DNA of 64,000 nucleotides, taken from positions 62,001-126,000 of the forward strand of contig JADJSH010000019.1 in the NCBI GenBank assembly GCA_016711805.1. Direction: 5' to 3'. This DNA comes from Bacteroidota bacterium. GTDB taxonomy: Bacteria; Bacteroidota; Bacteroidia; B-17B0; Aurantibacillaceae. Positions 25,076 to 34,150 of the stretch are shown piece after piece; position 1 is the first letter of the stretch; the number at the start of each line of letters is the position of its first letter. The notes below the pieces were generated by a model that was not told the DNA's origin, made no database searches, and worked only from the letters and a program-made list of their open reading frames with translations. The position numbers and the translations under genes are program-made.

Positions 25076-26192
25076 TTAAGTTTAATACTTTATCGGTGTA
25101 TGCGCTCCAAGTAAAGTCTTTAACTTTGTCATGAGCATTATTCATTAGTTTAAGCTGACTATCATCTGAATTATTTAAAATGTCTTCCAAACATAGAATC
25201 AATTTATGACTTGAGTTGTGTTCCACATAAAAACCAAAATCAATCGTATTTCCATAGGTTTTAGTGAATTCTTCATAAGGTGATGTAATTACTGGCGTAA
25301 AGTAATACATGGCTTCTGTCATAGCAGAAAAAGCTCCCCAATCTGGATTTGTGTTTACAATTGCTTTCGCTTCTGTTATTAATTTGTAATAAAGTTCGTT
25401 TTGAGAAGCGATTCCTTTATCTAAATATCCATGATAAAAAAGACCTTCTGCTTTCATATTAATTTCAGTTTCTCTTAACCCAATAATGTGAAGTTCTGCT
25501 TTTGTTTTTAATTGCTTGAATGCTGTTATAAGATCTGTAGCACCTTGTATGTATTTTTGATTTCCTATGAATAGTAATTTGTTACTCTTCCGTTTTTTAT
25601 CAATAATATTTGCTTTATTTAAAGGATAATTTCCATTAATAACATTGCCTAAATAATACTGATGCTTGTTGTTGTAGTGTTGTAAATTAAATTCAAGCGA
25701 TTTTGGAAATAAACTTAGAATTATATCAGCGTTGTTAATGTTCTGTTTTTCTTTGTTTAACATGTTTTCTTCAAACCAAATGGGCTCTCTTTTTAGAAAA
25801 GTATTGATATAGTATAAATAACTCCAATCGCTAAAGAGTATGATTTTTTTATGACTTTTTTTTGGAGCGCTAAAACTGTAAGTTAAAAATAATAGAACAT
25901 CTGAACTACCATATTTTCTAATAGCATTTTCTATTTTGCGATTAGTTAAGAAATAATTTAATCTCGAACGAAAATAGGTATGGTTAGAATTTTTATTAGT
26001 TAGTTTTAAAAATATGTAAACAGAATACTTATAAAGTAGATTTAGAACATTGTTTTCTTCTATATCGATTCGATTAACCTTTATGTTTTTTTCTTCGAGG
26101 CTTTTAGTGAAGAAGTAAGGCACATTCGACCATGTTTTTAATTCGTTAGAGTTGCCAATCGAGAAAACGGTTATTTCTTTTATCCCTTTCAA
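25065..26192 (-). CDS. Family 4-like glycosyltransferase
   Basis: A 375-residue GT-B type protein. The C-terminal half carries 'KLLFIGNQKYIQGATDLITA', 'LHIIG' and 'NTNPDWGAFSAMTEAMYYFTPVI', matching the GT4 donor domain though with a weaker EX7E box. The start is TTG at 26192, directly after the stop of the upstream GT2 gene, and no earlier ATG exists. It is convergent with the plus-strand GT2 gene and overlaps it by 11 bases. The sugar is unknown. Confidence 0.75.
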   Translation of the reverse strand: MKGIKEITVFSIGNSNELKTWSNVPYFFTKSLEEKNIKVNRIDIEENNVLNLLYKYSVYIFLKLTNKNSNHTYFRSRLNYFLTNRKIENAIRKYGSSDVLLFLTYSFSAPKKSHKKIILFSDWSYLYYINTFLKREPIWFEENMLNKEKQNINNADIILSLFPKSLEFNLQHYNNKHQYYLGNVINGNYPLNKANIIDKKRKSNKLLFIGNQKYIQGATDLITAFKQLKTKAELHIIGLRETEINMKAEGLFYHGYLDKGIASQNELYYKLITEAKAIVNTNPDWGAFSAMTEAMYYFTPVITSPYEEFTKTYGNTIDFGFYVEHNSSHKLILCLEDILNNSDDSQLKLMNNAHDKVKDFTWSAYTDKVLNLISE

Positions 26193-26945
26193 TTAGTTTA
26201 GTAGTTTTCGTTTCAAAATTCTTAATCGAAGCATTAAACTTAGTTTTGAAAATGCGGTGCAGCCATATAGTTTAGCTATTTCTAATTGCTCTATTAAAAA
26301 GCGGGCATCCTGACTACCAGATTTTGACTCCTGGTAATATCTAAATTGAGCTACAACTGTATTTAGTTTTACAACAAGGTCGCTATTTTTTAAAATTCTT
26401 AGAATATACTCGTAATCAAATGCAAATCGGTAATTACTTATTAATCCAATCGATTTTGTAAATTCTGTTCTAAAAAATGACCCAGGTTGAGAAATAGAGG
26501 CATCTTTTGTGGTTAGTGATGCTAAGGTTATGTTACCACTAGTACTTATATTGATGGATTTTCCATTTTCGTCAATGATTTCTATGTCACCATAAATATA
26601 ATCTACCGTATTAGCTTTCAAATAATTTACTATTTCTACAAAACCTTTTGGATCTATTAAATCATCCGTGTTTAACCATGTCCAGTATTTGCCAGTTACA
26701 CAGCTAAGTCCTTTATTGATGGCATCGTACTGTCCTTTGTCCGACTCTATTTTTAAAACATCTATGACGTTTTTATACCTTTCAAATATAGCTTGAACTT
26801 CGGAGATTGAACAATTGTCACATACGATAACTTCTAATTCAGCATTGTTTTCCTTACATATTTTTTTGATCGTAACAATGTTTTTCATTGTAGCTTCAAT
26901 AAATTTGATTTGATTGTATGAAGGAATTATAACCGAAAGGCGCAT
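26193..26945 (-). CDS. Family 2 glycosyltransferase
   Basis: About 250 residues from Met 26945 (MRLSVIIPSYNQIKFIEAT). Motifs are 'LEVIVCDNCSISE', 'ESDKGQYDAINKGLSCVTGK' and TWLNTDDLI, the GT2 pattern of WcaA-like enzymes. A longer frame to 26990 adds 15 hydrophobic residues, but a promoter-like TATATTTG lies between, so the shorter start is preferred. It is the first gene of a two-gene minus-strand unit with the GT4-like gene. Confidence 0.85.
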   Translation of the reverse strand: MRLSVIIPSYNQIKFIEATMKNIVTIKKICKENNAELEVIVCDNCSISEVQAIFERYKNVIDVLKIESDKGQYDAINKGLSCVTGKYWTWLNTDDLIDPKGFVEIVNYLKANTVDYIYGDIEIIDENGKSINISTSGNITLASLTTKDASISQPGSFFRTEFTKSIGLISNYRFAFDYEYILRILKNSDLVVKLNTVVAQFRYYQESKSGSQDARFLIEQLEIAKLYGCTAFSKLSLMLRLRILKRKLLN

Positions 26946-26951
26946 AAGATG

Positions 26952-26959
26952 CAAATATA
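26952..26959 (-). promoter_or_regulatory. -7 box TATATTTG for the minus-strand GT2 gene
   Basis: It matches the Bacteroidota TAnnTTTG consensus and lies only 6 bases before the chosen ATG (26945), so the transcript would have almost no leader. No clear -33 TTTG is at the usual distance. Confidence 0.4.
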
Positions 26960-27051
26960 CATTTTTTAAGGCTTTCGTTATTAAAATCAAGCTGTTTATA
27001 AAGGCATTTTTTATTTCACAAAGTCTTGTTATGTTTAGTAATTTTACATTT

Positions 27052-28149
27052 ATGCGTATTTTATTGCTATCTGATACTTATTCTGAGCACACCGAAAAGT
27101 GGGCATTAGGTTTGGCATCAAATGGAGTAGAAGTGGGCTTGTTTAGTTTTAATAAAGCATCTTATCCTTGGCATCAAAATAAAACTAATATTACAGTTTT
27201 ATTTGAACCTGAAAATCAATTAGAAGTTAGTGCATCAAGTAAATTATCCTATTTAAAATACGTTAAGCTTTTAAAAATTGCCATATTACAATTTAAACCA
27301 GATGTAGTTCACGCGCATTATGCAACAAGTTATGGATTAATAGGCGCTTTAAGTGGCTTCCATCCGTTTGTGATTTCTGCCTGGGGAACAGATGTGATGA
27401 AGTTTCCTCAAAAAAACATCATTTTTAAATCTATTTTAAAATATAATTTAAAAAAAGCTGATGCTATTTGCGCCACATCTCATACTATTAAAGATTATTT
27501 AAAACCAGTAACTTCAAAAAATATTAATGTAATTCCTTTTGGAGTAAATATTGATGAGTTTTCAAAAAAAGATGTTAAGAGTTTATTTAGTAAGGAATCG
27601 TTTGTTATTGGCTGCATTAAAGCATTAGAAGATTTATATAATATTGATGTTTTAATTAAAGCGTTTGCAGTTTTGAAATCAAAGTTTTCTTCAAAATCCT
27701 TAAAACTATTAATTATTGGCGTTGGCTCTCAGGAAACAGAATTAAAAAAAATGGTGTCTGATTTAAATTTAAGCGAAGATGTTATTTTTACGGGTAGAAT
27801 TGCTTTTTCGGAGGTTTCAAATTACTTTAATATGCTTGACGTATTAGCAAATATAAGTGATTATGAAAGCTTTGGAGTCTCTGTTATTGAAGCGATGGCT
27901 TGTGAAAAGCCAGTAATTGCAACTAATACTGGTGGATTAAAAGAAATTATAGAAAATAGTACTTTTGGAAGTCTAGTTGAAGTTGCTAATGTTGAACAGA
28001 CAGCCCATGAAATGGAAAGATATTTGTTGGATGAAGATTTGAAACGAAAAGTGGGTATGGCTGCTAGAGCAAAAGTTGTAGAAAAGTATAATTGGTCTAA
28101 TAATATACAACAGATGATTGACGTTTATAGTCAGTTAATGAAAAAGTAA
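27052..28149 (+). CDS. Family 4 glycosyltransferase
   Basis: About 365 residues starting at MRILLLSDTYSEHTEKWALG (27052); the open frame begins 46 codons earlier, but that part overlaps the divergent gene's promoter. Family features are 'HAHYATSYGLIGAL' and 'ISAWGTDVM' (acceptor domain), then 'NVIPFGVNIDEF', 'VIGCIKALEDLYNIDVLI' and 'DYESFGVSVIEAMACEKPVI' with the EX7E pair. It is probably a retaining transferase in capsule or O-antigen assembly. The FemAB-like genes follow after 6 bases. Confidence 0.88.
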   Translation: MRILLLSDTYSEHTEKWALGLASNGVEVGLFSFNKASYPWHQNKTNITVLFEPENQLEVSASSKLSYLKYVKLLKIAILQFKPDVVHAHYATSYGLIGALSGFHPFVISAWGTDVMKFPQKNIIFKSILKYNLKKADAICATSHTIKDYLKPVTSKNINVIPFGVNIDEFSKKDVKSLFSKESFVIGCIKALEDLYNIDVLIKAFAVLKSKFSSKSLKLLIIGVGSQETELKKMVSDLNLSEDVIFTGRIAFSEVSNYFNMLDVLANISDYESFGVSVIEAMACEKPVIATNTGGLKEIIENSTFGSLVEVANVEQTAHEMERYLLDEDLKRKVGMAARAKVVEKYNWSNNIQQMIDVYSQLMKK

Positions 28150-28155
28150 AAGAGT

Positions 28156-29118
28156 TTGATATTAAAAAAAATAAATAGCCTAGATGTGTTTTGCGAAAAA
28201 GCAGAACCTATTATTGGCGTTTTTGCAAGTAAGAAATGGTTGTCTATTTATGGTGAAGCGTTAACTTTGATAGGTGTTTATAAAGATGAGCATCAGTTAA
28301 TTGGAGGTTTTTATTTTTTGAATACAAAGAAATATGGTTTTACTTTTTTAAAGTTGCCGCCATACACCCCACATTGCGGTTTGTTTTTTACATCTGACAG
28401 TAAAACTAATTCGTCCATCAATAACTTCTCTAAAGATTTAATGAATGAGGTTTGCAGTTTTTTCACTAATCAAAAAAGCGCATTAACGGTGTTGGCTTTT
28501 CCTTCTGCTATTATTGATTTTCAGCCTTTTATATGGGATAAATACAAAGTCATTCCAAATTACACCTACAGAATAAGTCTCGAAAAGTCATTAGAAGAAA
28601 TTAAGTCACATTTCGATTCAAAGAATAGAAATGTAATTAATAAAGCCATTAAGGAAGAGGTTACTGTAACTGAAAATACCTTGAGTAGTGATGAACTATA
28701 TCAGTTCTTTGTAGATTCATTAAATACAACGGACGCTAATATTTATGATACAGAATTAAAAAATGTGTTTCATAAATTCTCCGATGACACGAATTCATTT
28801 TCCGTATCAGCTTATAAAAACAATGAACTTTTAGGAAGCGTATTTTGTGTGTTTGACAAAAATGTTTGTTACTACTTATTAGGTGGCGTAAATAAAAAAT
28901 CGGGCATACAAGGCGTTAATAATTTATTGGTTCAAAAAAGTATCGAAAAAGCTAAAGATTTAGGGTGTAAAACCTTTGATTTTGAAGGATCAATGCTAAA
29001 AGGAGTGGAGAAATTTTTCAGAAGTTTTGGCCCAGAATTAGTTCCTTATTATACCGTAAATAAAGCAAGTTTGCCATTAGAAATTTTATTGAAATTTAAA
29101 AAGAGAGAGCTTTTTTAA
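28156..29118 (+). CDS. FemAB/GNAT-type acyltransferase, first of a pair
   Basis: A 320-residue protein with the FemAB-like double GNAT layout: an N-terminal fold with 'GVFASKKWLSIYGEALTLIG' and 'LKLPPYTPHCGLFF', then 'HFDSKNRNVINKAIKEEVTV' and a C-terminal 'YYLLGGVNKKSGIQGVNNLL' plus 'TFDFEGSMLKGVEKFFRSFG'. The last segment matches acetyltransf_6 proteins in exopolysaccharide loci. It probably transfers an amino-acyl or acyl group to a sugar or lipid intermediate. The start is TTG (28156). It is directly joined to a second FemAB-like gene, whose ATG follows the stop without spacing. Confidence 0.75.
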   Translation: MILKKINSLDVFCEKAEPIIGVFASKKWLSIYGEALTLIGVYKDEHQLIGGFYFLNTKKYGFTFLKLPPYTPHCGLFFTSDSKTNSSINNFSKDLMNEVCSFFTNQKSALTVLAFPSAIIDFQPFIWDKYKVIPNYTYRISLEKSLEEIKSHFDSKNRNVINKAIKEEVTVTENTLSSDELYQFFVDSLNTTDANIYDTELKNVFHKFSDDTNSFSVSAYKNNELLGSVFCVFDKNVCYYLLGGVNKKSGIQGVNNLLVQKSIEKAKDLGCKTFDFEGSMLKGVEKFFRSFGPELVPYYTVNKASLPLEILLKFKKRELF

Positions 29119-30024
29119 ATGAGTGCATTGCAATACATTAAACATCAAGATATTGATTTAATAAAATGGGATTACACCATTTTGCATTCTCAAATTCCAT
29201 TTGTATTTGCTCAATCCTTTTACTTGAATGCTACTTGTCCCAATTGGGATGCCTTAGTAATTGGAGATTACGAGGCTGTTTTTCCAATTACCTATAAAAC
29301 AAAATTCGGCTATCGTTATTTGCCACAACCACCTTTTACTTCACAATTGGGAGCTTATGGTAGAGTAAATTTAGAAACAGAGCAACAGTTTTATAATTAC
29401 ATTATTGAACATTTTAACTTAATTGATGTTGAACTCAATGTATCCAATCAATTGCAATCAGAGTTTATTTCCAAGAAAAACACTTACACACTTAATTATT
29501 CTGAAGGTTACAAATTCAATCAAAATACTAAGCGCAATATTGCTAAAGCTAACGAAAATGGTTTTGTTGTGGAGCGAGTTTTAAACAATGAGATTATAAT
29601 GTTATCTCAAAAATACTTGAACCCTTTTCTCGAGAAAGAAGTAAGTTTATCAAAAGCAACAGTAAGTTTATTAGATAATTTGCTAAAAAATACGGATTTA
29701 GCTGGTCAACTTTATACTTTTCAGGTTCTTGACAAAAATCATACTATTAAAGCTTTAGGCCATTTTATTTGTAATGGCAAGCATGCCTTGTATTTAAAAG
29801 GTACTAATTTCGATAAAGCAGATAATTCGGGAAGTATGCATTTATTGATGAAGCATGCTATTGATTTTTTTGCTGATAAATCTCTTATTTTTGATTTTGG
29901 AGGCGGTTCCAAACAAGGATTAGCTAATTTTTATATAGGTTTTGGAGGTCAAGTCATGACTTATAGCTTTTTACAAGTTAATAGACTTCCACGGTTAATT
30001 AAAATCTTGAAAAACAAAAGGTAA
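29119..30024 (+). CDS. FemAB/GNAT-type acyltransferase, second of a pair
   Basis: A 301-residue protein related to its upstream neighbour. 'FVFAQSFYLNATCPNWDALV' is the entry, 'YLPQPPFTSQLGAYGRV' the PP loop, 'NTKRNIAKANENGF' the central helix and 'LIFDFGGGSKQGLANFYIGFGG' the conserved end. Two such genes in a row, followed by a deacetylase, suggest stepwise modification of an amino-sugar after deacetylation. The order is seen. The chemistry is inferred. Confidence 0.75.
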   Translation: MSALQYIKHQDIDLIKWDYTILHSQIPFVFAQSFYLNATCPNWDALVIGDYEAVFPITYKTKFGYRYLPQPPFTSQLGAYGRVNLETEQQFYNYIIEHFNLIDVELNVSNQLQSEFISKKNTYTLNYSEGYKFNQNTKRNIAKANENGFVVERVLNNEIIMLSQKYLNPFLEKEVSLSKATVSLLDNLLKNTDLAGQLYTFQVLDKNHTIKALGHFICNGKHALYLKGTNFDKADNSGSMHLLMKHAIDFFADKSLIFDFGGGSKQGLANFYIGFGGQVMTYSFLQVNRLPRLIKILKNKR

Positions 30025-30073
30025 ATAGCTCTTTTTTGTTATTTTTAGGCTGAAATATAGAATTTTCAAATTT

Positions 30074-30163
30074 GAAATAACCATGTTTATTAAAAAAAAC
30101 ATAAATGAAGATAAACTGGTTATACCATATGACAATTTAAAAAAACAATATCTACTTATGAAA
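30074..30163 (+). repeat. Leader repeat, copy A
   Basis: About 90 bases before and into the deacetylase start match a block at 36172-36258 before the Skp-like gene. The shared core TATACCATATGACAATTT is identical, and the flanking GAAATA-CCATGTTT, AAACTGG and ACAATA blocks are also shared. Both copies end at an ATGAAA start. It is either a duplicated 5' leader or an insertion footprint. Confidence 0.6.
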
Positions 30164-30975
30164 GCAATTGTTTCTCATGATATTGATCATTTAACTCTAA
30201 CAGAACATTATCTGAAAGATTTAATTGTGCCTAAACATTTTGTGAGAAGTTATATCGAATTGTTTTGTGGTAAAATTTCGATTTCCGAATTACTTCATCG
30301 ATATGGAGATGTTTTAAAAATCAATGGCAACATATTGAGGATTTATATGAATTCAATACGAAAAATAAGGTGCCAACGACCTATTTTATCGGTGTAAATA
30401 ATGGAGTAGGCCTTTCTTACACAAAACAGCAAGCTGCTTTTTGGATACATAAAATGTTACAGATGGGATGTGAAGTTGGGGTGCATGGCATAGAGTTTGA
30501 AAATTTTGAAAAAATCAATTCCGAATACTCATTATTTAAAGATATTTCGAAGCAGGCGACTTTTGGTACACGTATGCATTATATTAGGACTAACGAGCAA
30601 ACCTTCTCTAATATGGCTAAAGCGGGTTATTCGTTTGATAGTAGTGAAATGAGTTTTAAAGCACCTTATAAAATTGGATCAATGTGGGAATTTCCGTTTC
30701 AAATTATGGACGGCTACATCATTGAAAAACCAAAACAGTGGCAAAGTAAAAATTTTGCTCAAAGTTGTGAAGAGACTAAAAAAATAATTGATAAAGTTGT
30801 TGACTTAAAATTGCCGTATTTGGGAATTGATTTTCATGATCGCTATTTTTCAGATTCACACAAAACTTGGAAAGATTGGTATATGTGGTTGATAGAATAT
30901 TTAGTAAGTCAAAAAATAGAGTTTGTTAATTTTAAACAAGCAGTTGGAGAATTAGATAATTCGACAATTAGATAA
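30158..30975 (+). pseudogene. Polysaccharide deacetylase-like protein, frameshifted
   Basis: Two frames give one protein of about 272 residues from Met 30158. It opens with MKAIVSHDIDHLTLTEHYL, the NodB-type metal box region, shifts at the A-run 30316-30320 (one more A restores 'VLKNQWQHIEDLYEF'), and continues with 'VPTTYFIGVNNGVGLSY', 'CEVGVHGIEF' and 'LGIDFHDRYF'. These are the His/Asp positions of carbohydrate esterase family 4-like enzymes. It would remove N-acetyl groups from the glycan, giving a free amine for the neighbouring FemAB-like enzymes. The break is probably a homopolymer error. Confidence 0.7.
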
Positions 30976-31034
30976 TTTGACAATGAATAAAGATTAAACA
31001 AAAAAACATCAAACAAACAACAGCGACAAGAAAC

Positions 31035-32255
31035 TTGAAACTTTTAATACTCACACAATATTTTCCTCCCGAAGTGGGCGCTCCTCAAAATCGTTTGTTT
31101 GAGTTGGCGGTTCGTTTAAAAAGAATTGGTGTTGATGTTGCTGTTTTAACAGCGATGCCTAACTATCCTCAAATGAAAATTTATGAAGGATATGAAGGTA
31201 AAGATTATCTGTACGAGGAAATAGAAGGTATTCCTGTTCATAGATCTTCTATTTATTTGCCAAAAAGCAAGTCAATTATTCAACGATTATTAAATTATTT
31301 TTCTTTTGTATATTCTTCAGCAAAAGTTGGTAAAAGCAAAATTGGAGATGTAGATGTGATCATGTGTGAGTCGCCACCTTTGTTTTTAGGTTACTCAGCT
31401 TTGTATTTAAAACGTAAGAAAAAAGCCAAATTGATTTTTAATGTATCTGATTTATGGCCCGAAAGTGCTGAGAAATTGGGTGTTGTAACTAATAAAAGAA
31501 TGTTGAAATTGGCTTATAATTTAGAGGCAAAATTATATCGTAAATCTGTTTTAGTGACTGGGCAAACACAAGGTATTTGTAAGAGTATCAATGAACGTTT
31601 CCCAATGGTAAAAACATATTGGTTACCAAATGGCGTAGATGTTTCTTATTACAATCCTTCAACTGTAAAGGGTAATTGGAGAAAAGAAAATGGTTTTCAG
31701 GAAAACGATATTTTGTTTTTATACGCAGGTATTATTGGTTTAGCGCAAGGTTTGGAAATTATATTATCTGCAGCTGAAAAAGTAAAAGAGAATTCGAATA
31801 TTAAATTTATTTTGCTGGGTAGTGGGCCAGAAAAAGAAAAGCTCCAGTCTATTCAAAAACATAAACAATTAACTAACGTTTACTTTTTTGATGCGGTTTC
31901 TAAAACACAGATGCCTCAAATTGTTCAGGCAAGTGACGTATCAATTATTCCTTTGCGAAAATTAGAATTGTTTTTAGGGGCTATTCCTTCAAAAATATTT
32001 GAAAATTTGGCCATGGAAAAACCTGTGATACTAGCAGTTGACGGTGAAGCTCGTGAGTTGTTTGTTAATCAAGGGAAATGCGCTTTGTACTCTGAACCGG
32101 AAAATGTTGAGGATTTAGTTCGAAATGTAATATTGTTGGCTAATGATTCTTTATTAAGAAAACAATTAGGAGAAAAGGGCAGAGTGTATGTTGAGCAGAG
32201 TTTTAATAGAAATACTATTGCCCAAAATTTTCATAAAATTTTAAATAATTTATAA
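31035..32255 (+). CDS. WbuB-like family 4 glycosyltransferase
   Basis: A 406-residue GT-B enzyme. 'LILTQYFPPEVGAPQNRLFE' and 'VLTAMPNYPQ' at the start, 'FNVSDLWPESAEKLG' in the middle, and 'FLGAIPSKIFENLAMEKPVI' near the end are features of WbuB-type transferases, which add an amino-deoxysugar early in O-antigen synthesis. The start is TTG (31035) with no ATG upstream. Its stop overlaps the next ATG by one base. Its partner in other species is a PglC/WcaJ-type initiating transferase, present here at 35490. Confidence 0.85.
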   Translation: MKLLILTQYFPPEVGAPQNRLFELAVRLKRIGVDVAVLTAMPNYPQMKIYEGYEGKDYLYEEIEGIPVHRSSIYLPKSKSIIQRLLNYFSFVYSSAKVGKSKIGDVDVIMCESPPLFLGYSALYLKRKKKAKLIFNVSDLWPESAEKLGVVTNKRMLKLAYNLEAKLYRKSVLVTGQTQGICKSINERFPMVKTYWLPNGVDVSYYNPSTVKGNWRKENGFQENDILFLYAGIIGLAQGLEIILSAAEKVKENSNIKFILLGSGPEKEKLQSIQKHKQLTNVYFFDAVSKTQMPQIVQASDVSIIPLRKLELFLGAIPSKIFENLAMEKPVILAVDGEARELFVNQGKCALYSEPENVEDLVRNVILLANDSLLRKQLGEKGRVYVEQSFNRNTIAQNFHKILNNL

Positions 32256-32914
32256 TGAGTTTAGAAGAGCAAATTATAAATCAATACAGTAAAAGGGCAG
32301 TAAATAGTAATTTATATGCTGGTGGACATTATGTTGATCATGTCCAAAAAGAAATCAAAGAAAATATTGGTGCTTTTTTAAATGAGGAATTTAAAGAATT
32401 TGAAAATTTAAGTTTATTAGAAATTGGTGCAGGAAATGGTACTAATGCTGAAATATTTTTAAATCTAGGATTTAAAATCCAAAATATAAGTTTTAATGAA
32501 TTGTTGCCTGAAAGGATATCTGCTATTAAGTCTAATTATCCAAACAATGCTGTTTTTGAAGGTAATGCCATTGAAATTGATATTAATAAAAAATTTGATG
32601 TTATTTTTCAATCAACTGTCTTTACATCTATATTAAGTAAAGTGGATAGAGAAAAGTTAGCCGAAAAAATGTTAAGCTTGCTAAATCCAAACGGTATTAT
32701 TTTATGGTATGATTTTATTTATAACAATCCTAAAAATAAAGATGTTAGAAAAGTTGATGTTAAGGAGTTGAAATTATTGTTTGCTAAATCAAGTCACATC
32801 TATTACAAAAAAATAACTTTGGCGCCACCAATTGGTCGAAAAGTCAAAAAGTTTTACAAATTGTTTAATGTACCCTTTCTTCGTAGTCACATATTAGCCA
32901 TTATTAAAAAATAA
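32255..32914 (+). CDS. SAM-dependent methyltransferase
   Basis: A 219-residue enzyme. SAM-binding motif I is LLEIGAGNGTNAEIFLNLG (about residues 53-71). 'FDVIFQSTVFTSI' and 'GIILWYDFIYNNP' are later class I motifs. The fold is complete and no other domain is present. It lies between the WbuB-like gene (one-base overlap) and the ligase gene, so it probably methylates a sugar of the same glycan. The target is unknown. Confidence 0.82.
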   Translation: MSLEEQIINQYSKRAVNSNLYAGGHYVDHVQKEIKENIGAFLNEEFKEFENLSLLEIGAGNGTNAEIFLNLGFKIQNISFNELLPERISAIKSNYPNNAVFEGNAIEIDINKKFDVIFQSTVFTSILSKVDREKLAEKMLSLLNPNGIILWYDFIYNNPKNKDVRKVDVKELKLLFAKSSHIYYKKITLAPPIGRKVKKFYKLFNVPFLRSHILAIIKK

Positions 32915-32917
32915 ACA

Positions 32918-34150
32918 TTGCTTAGTAAATTTAAACATATCTATTTTTCTGCTGGCTATAATATTCCGTTAATTATTTCTTTCTTATTACCTTTTGGGAT
33001 TAACTATGCTATATTTATTATTATATGGGCAGTTTGCTTTTTTGCTTTTGATGATGTGAAAAAAGGATTGCAGCGAGTGAATCAAAATAAATGGGGTTAT
33101 GTTTTGCTTTTGTTTTTCTTTATTCATGTGTTGAGTTATTTTTTTTCAATAAATAAAACGGATGCGTTAAATGCCATCGAGATTAAATTAAGTTTTTTTG
33201 CATTTCCTGTTTTGATTTTTGCATCTCATTATAACGAAATGCAGATTAAAAAAATTGTCATTTCATTTGTTTCGGGCTGTGTGTTGGTTTCTGTTATCAA
33301 TATATTTAGAGCCTGTTTTTTATATTTCTTCCAAGATTTTAATGCGTTTTTTTATTCGGAGTTCAGTTACTTTATGCATCCTAGTTATTTTGCGATGTAT
33401 TTAGTTTTCGCTCAATTAATTATTATTTTATTTTACCCTAAATGGCTTTCACATCTGTCTAATTTGAATATTAAAATTGGGTTCATGTCAGTTATTTTTT
33501 TAATAACCATTTTTTTATGTTCTTCAAAAATGGGTTTAATAACTGCTTTATTAGTTTTACCATTAACGCTTAGTGTGGTTTTATATCATAAAGGTTATCA
33601 AAAAATAATTATTGGTTTATTAATTGGATTAATTGTTTTAATTGGGGCAGCTTATAAACTATTTCCAACACCATTTGAAAGAATGAAACAAGCCTTTAAA
33701 GTAACGTTATCGGCTCAAAATATTGATAAAACGGATGTAGAAAGTACGGCAGTAAGAATCTTAATTTGGAAAGAAGCTATTAAACTAATAGAAAACAATG
33801 TAGTGTTTGGAACGAGTGCTGGTGACGCAAATGATAAATTGATGGAAGCATACAAGCGTGAGGGCTTGGAAGGAGCTTTAACAAAAAAATTAAATGCTCA
33901 CAATCAGTTTTTACAAACCTTTATTGGTACAGGTATTATTGGTTTTGTTCTGTTATTATTGATGACGCTTGGGGCACTAATTTATAGCTTTGCGAAGAAA
34001 AACTATATGTTATCCTTATTCAGTATTTTAATTATTTTTAATTTTCTAGTAGAGTCTATGCTTCAGGCCCAAGCTGGGTTTATTTTCTTTGCATTTTTCT
34101 TTTGTATCTTAACACAGTATAATTTTCATAAATTAAATAAAACGTCATGA
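32918..34150 (+). CDS. O-antigen ligase/polymerase (Wzy_C/WaaL-like) membrane protein
   Basis: A 410-residue protein with about ten or eleven hydrophobic segments and one long periplasmic loop (about residues 255-330), containing 'TAVRILIWKEAIKLIENN', 'GTSAGDAND' and 'LNAHNQFLQTFIGTGIIGF'. The R-x-x-W and H-N-Q/H-N-x-F pattern is the hallmark of O-antigen ligases. It would join the glycan to lipid A-core, or polymerise it, at the periplasmic face. The start is TTG (32918). Its stop overlaps the aminotransferase start by four bases. Confidence 0.85.
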   Translation: MLSKFKHIYFSAGYNIPLIISFLLPFGINYAIFIIIWAVCFFAFDDVKKGLQRVNQNKWGYVLLLFFFIHVLSYFFSINKTDALNAIEIKLSFFAFPVLIFASHYNEMQIKKIVISFVSGCVLVSVINIFRACFLYFFQDFNAFFYSEFSYFMHPSYFAMYLVFAQLIIILFYPKWLSHLSNLNIKIGFMSVIFLITIFLCSSKMGLITALLVLPLTLSVVLYHKGYQKIIIGLLIGLIVLIGAAYKLFPTPFERMKQAFKVTLSAQNIDKTDVESTAVRILIWKEAIKLIENNVVFGTSAGDANDKLMEAYKREGLEGALTKKLNAHNQFLQTFIGTGIIGFVLLLLMTLGALIYSFAKKNYMLSLFSILIIFNFLVESMLQAQAGFIFFAFFFCILTQYNFHKLNKTS

